Shown piece by piece: positions 1-5,613 of a stretch of 5,613 bases of DNA. Each line of letters opens with the position of its first letter. Within the stretch, counting starts at the first letter, position 1. The stretch covers positions 1 through 5,613 of the forward strand of contig JABHDX010000041.1 of assembly GCA_018672815.1 (NCBI GenBank), read 5' to 3'. Both the position numbers and the translations under genes were made by a program. Source of the DNA: Gammaproteobacteria bacterium. GTDB lineage: Bacteria > Pseudomonadota > Gammaproteobacteria > UBA11654. The notes under the pieces are model-generated. The model had not been told where the DNA came from and did not search any database. It saw only the letters and a list, made by a program, of their open reading frames with translations.

Positions 1-1031
1 ATGGTTTGGATGGCTTCTATAAAGGTTCAATAGCACAAAAATTTGTCGAGGCAATGAACTCGAATAACGGATTTATAGACGCCAATGATATGAAAGCTTA
101 TGAAGCCAGATTTACTGATCCAATTGGTATTAACTATAGAGATAATCAAGTTTTTACGCATGGGCCGCCATCAGGTGGAGGCGTAGTTTTACTCACAGCA
201 TTGAGTTTGTTGGAAGCTTATGATTTAAAAAAGTATAAAAGTAAATCCACTAAAACTTATCACTTATTGGCTGAAGTCTTAAGAAGGGGTCATAATAATC
301 GATCGCATCAGATTGGAGATCCTTCCTTTTATAATGTTCCTATCAAAAAGATACTTTCAAAACAGAGAATCAAAGAATTATTTAATGGAATGAGTCTTAA
401 TAAAGCCAGCCCAGCATCAAAGGTGAAGCCTCTAAGAGTCATTGAGGAAAGCAAAGATACAACGCATTATTCCATTATCGATGAGGATGGCAATGCGGTT
501 TCAAATACCTATACATTAGGTTATTCATTTGGATCGGGAGTGACTATTCCTGGGACTGGAATTTTAATGAATAATCAAATGAATAATTTTGCTTATCGTT
601 ATGGGGATAAAAAAATTGAGGGAAGAGCAGCCAGTCCAGGAAATCAATTTAAACCCGGTAAAAGGCCTATGAGTACCATGGCCCCAACGATGATTTTCGA
701 TAAACAAAATCAGTTAACATTAATTACAGGATCGCCAGGTGGTTCATTTATTCCAGATGCTATTCTGAGAATGGTGACTGGAATATTGGATTTTAACTTG
801 AATATTGGAGAAGCAACAATGCTTCCTAGGTTACATAAGGATTGGCCTTATTCTGAATTAGAATATGAGTCGACTATTAGCTCAGATATTCTTAAAAATC
901 TTAAAAAAATGGGTCATGATATTAAAGCTTCAAAAACAATGGGTAGCACACAAAGTATTCATATAAGAAATAATATAAACTATGGATTCTCTGATCTTAG
1001 AAGACCCAATGCAGGCGTGGCTAAGCAATAA
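1..1031 (+). CDS. ggt: Gamma-glutamyltranspeptidase family protein (5'-truncated by window edge)
   Basis: This is the C-terminal ~342 residues of a GGT-family N-terminal-nucleophile hydrolase; the signal peptide and the first part of the large subunit lie upstream. The reading frame is open to the left edge (first full codon at 3). The TTG at 6 is internal, not a start. Family members self-cleave before a threonine, which then attacks gamma-glutamyl compounds such as glutathione, usually in the periplasm. The nucleophile is visible in the TTHYS motif (Thr codon 459-461), leaving a 190-residue small subunit, the same length as in E. coli. Also present are a PPSGGG motif, the KRPMSTMAPT motif (equivalent to Ser462/Ser463 of E. 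coli, the second being Thr here) and the oxyanion loop TGSPGGS. Two residues are unusual: E. coli Asn411 is Gly here (519-521) and Asp433 is Asn (585-587). Both normally bind the substrate amino group, so the protein may be a GGT-like acylase with another substrate. Family assignment is firm; substrate is not. Confidence 0.93.
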   Translation, partial: GLDGFYKGSIAQKFVEAMNSNNGFIDANDMKAYEARFTDPIGINYRDNQVFTHGPPSGGGVVLLTALSLLEAYDLKKYKSKSTKTYHLLAEVLRRGHNNRSHQIGDPSFYNVPIKKILSKQRIKELFNGMSLNKASPASKVKPLRVIEESKDTTHYSIIDEDGNAVSNTYTLGYSFGSGVTIPGTGILMNNQMNNFAYRYGDKKIEGRAASPGNQFKPGKRPMSTMAPTMIFDKQNQLTLITGSPGGSFIPDAILRMVTGILDFNLNIGEATMLPRLHKDWPYSELEYESTISSDILKNLKKMGHDIKASKTMGSTQSIHIRNNINYGFSDLRRPNAGVAKQ

Positions 1032-1066
1032 TGAGTAGTTCAATAAACAAAGTGGTAAAAATATGA
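1031..1066 (+). other. 11-codon mini-ORF spanning the gap between the GGT and symporter genes
   Basis: An ATG at 1031 shares its A with the GGT stop codon (TAATG). It opens an 11-codon frame (MSSSINKVVKI) whose TGA at 1064-1066 overlaps the symporter ATG at 1063 (ATGA). The frame therefore covers the whole gap, stop to start. This arrangement could couple translation of the two genes by ribosome re-initiation, which would fit the lack of a good Shine-Dalgarno sequence before 1063. A chance open frame of this length is quite likely in AT-rich DNA, and the peptide resembles nothing I recognise, so it is noted as a possible coupling element rather than a gene. Confidence 0.2.
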
Positions 1067-2370
1067 TACAAATGAAAGTAATCTACTGGCTAATTTTAAT
1101 ATCTACTTTCATAGGTATTTACTATCTAGGTGCAAAAACAAACTTAAAACTCTGGGGCAGAGTTATTATTGCACTAGTTTTGGGCATCATTATTGGATTT
1201 ATATTTGGCGATCTTGCTGAAACTTCAAAATGGATAGGTGATGTGTTTGTAAGACTCATCAGAATGTTAGTAGTACCATTAATATTTACTTCTTTAGTCT
1301 CAGGAGTAGTGGCAATGGGTGATCCTAAAAAATTAGGATCCATTGGAATTAAATCAATCGGTCTTTATTTAGTGACTACCTTGTTTGCTATTATTATTGG
1401 CTTAATACTTGGAACAATGTTTAAGCCTGGAGACGGCATAGATCTGAGTGGTGTGGATCCGTTTACATCGGGCGTTGCTTCAATGAGTGTTGCTGAAAGA
1501 TTGTTTGGCATTATACCGATGAACCCTTTTGCATCTTTGGCTAATGGAGAAGTTTTGCCAATTATCTTCTTCTCAATTCTTCTTGGAATTGGAATTATTA
1601 TGGGCGGTGAGAAAACTAAACCAATAGGTAATTTTTTCTCAGCAGCAGCAGAAGCGGTCTTGAAAGTTGCTCATATGGTTATGCAAGTGGCTCCCTATGG
1701 CGTTTTATCCTTGGTTGCATGGGTTTCAGGAACCATGGGCTTAGCAGCGTTACAGAATTTACTCGTTCTTACACTGATTCTCTATTTTGGTTGTTTGTTT
1801 CATATGGTTTTTGTCTATGGTAGTTTGATTAGAATCTTTGCCAAGCTGCCATTAAAGAATTTCTTTAGAGGGATACTCGATGCACAAGCCGTCGCTTATT
1901 CAACGTCCTCTAGTTCAGCAACTTTGCCAGTGACATTGCAATGCGTGCAAGAGAATCTGGGTGTGAAGAAAACTGTTGCTTCATCTGTTTTGCCATTGGG
2001 TGCAACAATTAATATGGATGGAACAGCTCTTTATTTAGGTATAGTTGCATTATTCGCAGCACAAATATTTGGAATTGATTTAACTTTTACAGACTACTTG
2101 CTCATTGCTATGACAGCTACATTAACTTCAATTGGTACCGCAGGAATCCCTTCAGCCTCATTATTTCTTTTGGCTACAGTTTTATCTGTTATTGGTGTTA
2201 GTGATAATCAAACGGCTTTAATTGTAGGCTTTGTTTTGCCCTTTGATAGAATTTTAGACATGGCAAGAACTGCTGTTAATATCACGGGAGATGCAACTGT
2301 CTCAGTTCTTGTAGCTAAGTCTGAGAATGAAATAGATGAAGATGTTTTTCGTAAAAATGCTGTAATATAA
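1063..2370 (+). CDS. Dicarboxylate/amino acid:cation symporter (DAACS family, GltP/GltPh-like)
   Basis: This complete 435-residue inner-membrane protein belongs to the family of secondary carriers that import glutamate, aspartate or C4-dicarboxylates with Na+ or H+. Hydrophobic segments run from residue ~5 almost to the end. Family signatures appear in order: the serine-rich hairpin 1 motif STSSSSATLPVT (280-291), the NMDGT motif of TM7 (317-321), the hairpin 2 tip GTAGIPSAS (358-366) and the TM8 motif DRILDMARTAVNITGD (395-410). By alignment with archaeal GltPh, D399, R402, N406 and D410 match D394, R397, N401 and D405. The first two bind the substrate amino group and side-chain carboxylate, and the last two contribute to substrate or Na+ binding. 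Retention of the D394 equivalent favours an acidic amino acid over a DctA-type dicarboxylate substrate. The gene lies 31 bp after the GGT gene, suggesting an operon. The start at 1063 gives the usual N-terminus; ATG at 1072 is a less likely alternative. Confidence 0.95.
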   Translation: MIQMKVIYWLILISTFIGIYYLGAKTNLKLWGRVIIALVLGIIIGFIFGDLAETSKWIGDVFVRLIRMLVVPLIFTSLVSGVVAMGDPKKLGSIGIKSIGLYLVTTLFAIIIGLILGTMFKPGDGIDLSGVDPFTSGVASMSVAERLFGIIPMNPFASLANGEVLPIIFFSILLGIGIIMGGEKTKPIGNFFSAAAEAVLKVAHMVMQVAPYGVLSLVAWVSGTMGLAALQNLLVLTLILYFGCLFHMVFVYGSLIRIFAKLPLKNFFRGILDAQAVAYSTSSSSATLPVTLQCVQENLGVKKTVASSVLPLGATINMDGTALYLGIVALFAAQIFGIDLTFTDYLLIAMTATLTSIGTAGIPSASLFLLATVLSVIGVSDNQTALIVGFVLPFDRILDMARTAVNITGDATVSVLVAKSENEIDEDVFRKNAVI

Positions 2371-2388
2371 AAATCTTAAATTTCATAT

Positions 2389-3828
2389 ATGAGAAAAACT
2401 AAAATAATTGCCACCTTGGGTCCTGCAACAGATGATCCTAAAATACTAACCAAGCTTCTTCAACGAGTTGATGTTGTTAGAATAAATCTTGCTCATGGAT
2501 CATGGGGCGCTAAGGATAAAGCCAGTCACCAAAAAAAAATTAGGATGGTTCGAAAGATCTCTAAAAAGATCAAAAAACCCATTGCTATTTTGGTAGACCT
2601 TAAAGGAAATAAAATACGAATTGGCAACTTCAAAAATGAAGCCATAGAACTTAAAAAAAATAGTTTGATCACAATTCGTTTTACCGAAGAAGAAATAAGT
2701 CGACATGACAAAGAGATTGTAGTCAATGCAGATTATGTTTTTGACAATGTAGCAGTGAAAGATACTATCCTGCTTGATGATGGCTTGATAAAACTTGAGG
2801 TAAAGAAAATACAATCCAAGAAAAGACAATTGACTTGTAAAGTCGATGAAGGAGGTTTACTTCTAAGAGGAAAGGGATTGGAAGTCAGCAATAAAATCAT
2901 TAATCAACCAGGATTGAATGAGGGGGATAAAAAGGACTTAAAAAGATTAGCTAAACTAGATATTGATTGGGTTGCGTTATCATTTGTCAATCAAGCAAGC
3001 GATGTTAATCAAGCTAGAGAAGTATTATCTGGGCTTAATAGTAACACTAAACTTATTGCTAAGATTGAAAGAGTAGCTGCTATTAATCAACTGTATTGGA
3101 TTATAAAAGCCAGTGATGGAATCATGGTTGCTAGAGGTGATTTAGCATTGGAATGTGGACCTGGAGAATTAACTGGCCTTCAAAAAAATATTATTAAGCA
3201 GACTGTACAAGGAAAGAAAATTGTTATTACAGCCACTCAAATGATGGAGTCAATGATACATAATCCAACTCCAACTAGAGCTGAAATGACAGATGTTTCT
3301 AATGCGGTTTTGGATGGAACGGATGCGGTTATGCTCTCTGCTGAAACAGCAATTGGAAAATATCCAATAGAAACAGTTGAGTCAATGTCAGAGGTTTGTT
3401 CAGGTGCAGAGATTTATGAAGAATCTATCAGCAAGAGTGATACATTTAAATTTTCAGAGTTACAGCGAGTTGATGAAGCCATTGCTGTAAGCTCGATCAG
3501 TATTGCAAGGAATATGAATATCAAAGCAATTGTTGCCCTGACTGAATCAGGCTCCACAGCATTGATGATGTCACGTATTAGATCTGGTATTCCAATCTAT
3601 GCTTTTACAAGAAATGAACCCACGCAAAGAAGAGTAGGCCTTTATCGGGGTGTAATTTCTTACTCTTATAAATTTCAAGCAACTAATTTCTCAGAGGTTT
3701 TATCTGAAGTTTCAAATGAACTTCTTAACTCTGAAATGTTCAGTAAGGGAGACTTAATCATCATAACATCGGGCTCTCCTTTAAAAGTTGAAGGTTTCAC
3801 TAATAGTCTTAGGATTGTTGAAATTTAA
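2389..3828 (+). CDS. pykA: Pyruvate kinase, PykA type
   Basis: This cytoplasmic enzyme converts phosphoenolpyruvate and ADP to pyruvate and ATP, the last step of glycolysis. The 479-residue length and the colinear match to E. coli PykA show an intact protein. Visible elements are the N-terminal KTKIIATLGPATD, substrate-binding R31, a lid-like B domain (~74-170), catalytic K225 in AKIER, the metal and phosphate-binding MVARGDL (D251), ITATQMMESM with T283, PTRAE, and DGTDAVMLSAETA. The C-terminal regulatory domain begins near residue 362 and has ALTESGSTALMMSRI, close to E. coli PykA (the AMP- and sugar-phosphate-responsive isozyme) rather than PykF. The potassium-site region is altered: A35 replaces the usual Ser, and the loop at 70-75 reads DLKGNK, with Lys where K+-dependent enzymes have Glu. 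This points to K+-independent activity. The gene starts 18 bp after the symporter stop, so co-transcription is likely, although the two have no obvious metabolic link. No clear Shine-Dalgarno sequence precedes the ATG. Confidence 0.97.
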   Translation: MRKTKIIATLGPATDDPKILTKLLQRVDVVRINLAHGSWGAKDKASHQKKIRMVRKISKKIKKPIAILVDLKGNKIRIGNFKNEAIELKKNSLITIRFTEEEISRHDKEIVVNADYVFDNVAVKDTILLDDGLIKLEVKKIQSKKRQLTCKVDEGGLLLRGKGLEVSNKIINQPGLNEGDKKDLKRLAKLDIDWVALSFVNQASDVNQAREVLSGLNSNTKLIAKIERVAAINQLYWIIKASDGIMVARGDLALECGPGELTGLQKNIIKQTVQGKKIVITATQMMESMIHNPTPTRAEMTDVSNAVLDGTDAVMLSAETAIGKYPIETVESMSEVCSGAEIYEESISKSDTFKFSELQRVDEAIAVSSISIARNMNIKAIVALTESGSTALMMSRIRSGIPIYAFTRNEPTQRRVGLYRGVISYSYKFQATNFSEVLSEVSNELLNSEMFSKGDLIIITSGSPLKVEGFTNSLRIVEI

Positions 3829-3902
3829 TAACTCATACAAATCACTTCCAGTACCGATAATATAAGTCTACAATCATTTTTTAATCTTAAACTTTAACCA
3901 TT
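3829..3902 (+). promoter_or_regulatory. Intergenic gap, possible weak promoter for the HMG-CoA synthase gene
   Basis: This AT-rich 74 bp gap is the largest in the window and the most likely place for a promoter serving the downstream gene. GATAAT at 3856-3861 matches the sigma-70 -10 consensus at five of six positions, but no acceptable -35 box lies 16-18 bp upstream. A run of six T (3877-3882) has no stem in front of it, so I do not call a terminator. No Shine-Dalgarno sequence precedes the ATG at 3903. Transcription could equally read through from pykA. Confidence 0.25.
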
Positions 3903-5372
3903 ATGGAAAATCTGAAAGTAGGAATTAGTGGATTAGCAACGTACGTGCCACCATATCGAGTTGATCTTGAGCAATGGTGTCAATGGTCTGATAATTCATG
4001 GGATAAAATAAAAAATATCGTTGGTTCTGGTTTCAGAGTTTTAGGACCTAACCAAACAATATATTCAATGGCGGCAAACGCAGTTCTTGATCTTATATTA
4101 TCTCACGAGGTTAGCCCCTCAGAAATAGGATATTTAGCACTAGGTACTGAGTCAAGTACTGATAATTCTGCAGGATCTATCATTATCAAGGGTATGGTTA
4201 ATGAAGAATTAAGAAATAGAAAAATGGATACCATTTCAACTCGATGTGAGGTCCCAGAGTTCAAACAAGCATGCTTATCAGGTATTTATGCTATGAAGAG
4301 TGCTGTTCGCTTTATTAAAACAGATGCACCTACTTTGAAAGCAATTGTTGTTTGTTCCGACATTGCTCTTTATCAAATAGGAGCTAGTGGAGAACCCACT
4401 CAGGGAGCAGGGGCAATTGCTACTCTTATTGAAAAAGATCCAAAAATTGCTGAAGTTAGAACAGAAATCTCAGGTACATCATCTGATTATCGTTTATTGG
4501 ATTTTAGAAAGCCAATACAGTATAGGGCTAAACAATCAAACGACCACTCTGATTTTGATATTGATTTACCAATATTTAATGGTAAATATTCTTCATCTTG
4601 TTATATAGATGAAACCATTGCAGCAATTGATGACATGGTAGAAAAAAGAAAAATAGATTCAGCTGAATATCTTAGGAATATTAGTGCTGTATTTCTTCAT
4701 AGACCATTTCATAAAATGCCTATCACTGCTTTTTCAATCGTTTATTTGCATGCCTTAGCGCATGGCAACAAAGATGATAAAAAGGAATTAGAGGGTTATG
4801 CACTAGTCTCTAATGTAAATTTTGAAGAGCTCATTAGTGAATTAATTAATAGGGTAAATGTCTCAGAATTTGCTCATAATGATGTTAATTCGGATTTTCT
4901 TCCTCTATCTAATAGGGTAATTAAGACAATCAAAGAGAATGATCAATTCCAAAATAATGTTTTAGCTAAGATAGAATTTGGGAGTTCACTAACAATGGAA
5001 ATGGGTAATATTTATTCAGGTTCTGTGTTTGGATGGCTTGCTGCAGGAATAGAGGATGCAATAAATAAAGACATTGATTGGTCAAATAAAGAGGTTCTAT
5101 TATTTGGCTATGGCAGTGGCGATGCAGCAGAGGTGATACCAATTATTTTTACAAACGATTGGAAAGAAGCATCAACTAAAACTAGTTTTTCTAATGCATT
5201 TAAAGATCAATACAATTTAAGTCATCAGCAATATCTTACTTTAAGAACAGAAAAAACAACTAATGGAATTGATTTTAAGTTAAAAAATCAATTCATTGTT
5301 AAAAGAATAGGAACAGAAGAAAGGGATGATTTTCAGGATGCTGGAATAGAGTATTACGAATACTTAAATTAG
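3903..5372 (+). CDS. Hydroxymethylglutaryl-CoA synthase family protein
   Basis: This thiolase-fold enzyme family condenses acetyl-CoA with acetoacetyl-CoA to HMG-CoA, the first committed step of the mevalonate route to isoprenoids. The catalytic triad is intact: E83 in the ALGTESSTD motif, nucleophile C124 in FKQACLSG and H266 in FLHRPFHKMP. Other family marks are YVPPYRVD near the N-terminus, the loop SGEPTQGAGA (162-171), GNIYSGS (368-374) and FGYGSGD (401-407). The 489-residue protein is about 100 residues longer than Gram-positive MvaS. Much of the excess lies between H266 and N369, where the spacing is about 100 residues against roughly 40 in S. aureus MvaS. The length resembles a long form I associate with proteobacteria. 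Acyl-transfer HMGS homologues also act in polyketide beta-branching, but no polyketide, acyl carrier or decarboxylase gene is visible here, so the primary-metabolism role is preferred. No other mevalonate gene is in the window. Confidence 0.93.
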   Translation: MENLKVGISGLATYVPPYRVDLEQWCQWSDNSWDKIKNIVGSGFRVLGPNQTIYSMAANAVLDLILSHEVSPSEIGYLALGTESSTDNSAGSIIIKGMVNEELRNRKMDTISTRCEVPEFKQACLSGIYAMKSAVRFIKTDAPTLKAIVVCSDIALYQIGASGEPTQGAGAIATLIEKDPKIAEVRTEISGTSSDYRLLDFRKPIQYRAKQSNDHSDFDIDLPIFNGKYSSSCYIDETIAAIDDMVEKRKIDSAEYLRNISAVFLHRPFHKMPITAFSIVYLHALAHGNKDDKKELEGYALVSNVNFEELISELINRVNVSEFAHNDVNSDFLPLSNRVIKTIKENDQFQNNVLAKIEFGSSLTMEMGNIYSGSVFGWLAAGIEDAINKDIDWSNKEVLLFGYGSGDAAEVIPIIFTNDWKEASTKTSFSNAFKDQYNLSHQQYLTLRTEKTTNGIDFKLKNQFIVKRIGTEERDDFQDAGIEYYEYLN

Positions 5373-5375
5373 TAT

Positions 5376-5613
5376 CTATTGCAAATTGTTTTCAATCGAG
5401 GAATCTTCAGAAGCATAATGACTTCTTAATGTTTTTATCATCGATATTACAAAGATGGGTGATAGGAATAGAAGAGGAGGAGACATCAATAAAATAAGAT
5501 CCATTGCTGTTCTATTGCTTCCTATAAGAAAAAGGCAAGCTGGGAGGATAGCAAGAACTAAAGCCCAAAAGAGTCTCATATTCTTACTAGGTTCATAGGC
5601 TTCACTAGCAGTA
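5376..5613 (-). CDS. C-terminal fragment of a membrane transporter, probably BCCT family (5' end beyond window)
   Basis: On the - strand a frame is open from the right edge to a TAG at 5376-5378, giving at least 78 residues. An ATG at 5577-5579 lies inside the frame, but the 11 codons before it are also open and read like protein (ending EAYEPSKN), so this is more likely the end of a longer gene than a 67-residue protein. It shows a polar stretch, a helix beginning RLFWALVLAILPA, a short loop (GSNRTAM), a second helix rich in Leu, Pro and Ile, and a charged tail. This pattern resembles the last two helices of betaine/carnitine/choline transporters, where an R-(V/L/I)-FW helix is followed by a short glycine-containing turn and a helix with a conserved Pro. 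Too little is visible to set the substrate, and the family call is tentative. The gene converges on the HMG-CoA synthase gene, with 3 bp between stops. Confidence 0.6.
   Translation of the reverse strand, partial: TASEAYEPSKNMRLFWALVLAILPACLFLIGSNRTAMDLILLMSPPLLFLSPIFVISMIKTLRSHYASEDSSIENNLQ

Noticed and set aside
6..8. TTG as a possible start of the GGT gene
   Set aside because: The frame is open to the window edge, the codon before it (Gly) also fits the family, and GGT proteins need several hundred more N-terminal residues.
1122..1343. 73-codon open frame on the - strand
   Set aside because: It is antisense to conserved transmembrane segments of the symporter and has no start signal or family resemblance.
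2500..2829. Open frames of up to 109 codons on the - strand
   Set aside because: They lie wholly antisense to a clear pyruvate kinase domain, are rich in Phe/Leu/Ile as expected from reverse reading of Lys/Glu-rich AT-rich codons, and show no recognisable motif.
3877..3882. T run after pykA as an intrinsic terminator
   Set aside because: No GC-rich inverted repeat precedes it.
4387..4608. 73-codon open frame on the + strand, rich in Leu, Gln and Ile
   Set aside because: It is an out-of-frame reading within conserved HMG-CoA synthase sequence.
3903..5372. Polyketide beta-branching HMGS homologue
   Set aside because: No acyl carrier protein, ketosynthase, or enoyl-CoA hydratase-like partner is visible. 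The neighbours are primary metabolism and transport genes. It cannot be fully excluded from this window.
1..5613. CRISPR array, insertion sequence, tRNA/rRNA gene or toxin-antitoxin module
   Set aside because: I saw no regularly spaced repeats, terminal inverted repeats, transposase motifs, cloverleaf-like sequence or small gene pair; nearly all bases are within recognised metabolic and transport genes.

Overview
The window is an AT-rich stretch, by eye about one-third G+C and almost fully coding, from a free-living bacterium. It holds four genes on the + strand and the end of a fifth on the - strand. The pyruvate kinase is clearly of the proteobacterial PykA type. The HMG-CoA synthase resembles the long form I associate with gammaproteobacteria. 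Together with the low G+C, the tight spacing and the Na+-coupled transporters, this suggests a low-GC, probably marine, gammaproteobacterium (SAR86-like is one possibility). The taxonomic placement is inference only.

Region by region: positions 1-1031 hold the C-terminal part of a gamma-glutamyltranspeptidase-family Ntn-hydrolase, including the whole small subunit; its start lies upstream of the window. After 31 bp comes a complete DAACS-family Na+/dicarboxylate-amino acid symporter (1063-2370). After a further 18 bp comes a complete PykA-type pyruvate kinase (2389-3828). These three look like one transcription unit. A 74 bp gap, the largest in the window, separates them from a complete HMG-CoA synthase family gene (3903-5372). 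From 5376 to the right edge, on the - strand, lies the C-terminal end of a membrane protein that looks like the last two helices of a BCCT-type transporter. It converges on the synthase gene with only 3 bp between the stop codons.

Functionally, a periplasmic GGT would release glutamate or another acyl product that the neighbouring symporter could import, while pyruvate kinase and HMG-CoA synthase belong to central carbon metabolism and (probably) mevalonate-type isoprenoid synthesis. Two enzymes carry informative active-site changes. The GGT lacks the Asn and Asp that hold the glutamyl amino group in E. coli GGT, so it may not be a true gamma-glutamyl enzyme. The pyruvate kinase has the Lys-type signature associated with K+-independent catalysis. 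None of the three visible start codons has a convincing Shine-Dalgarno sequence. I found no mobile element, CRISPR array, RNA gene or evident new multi-gene system.
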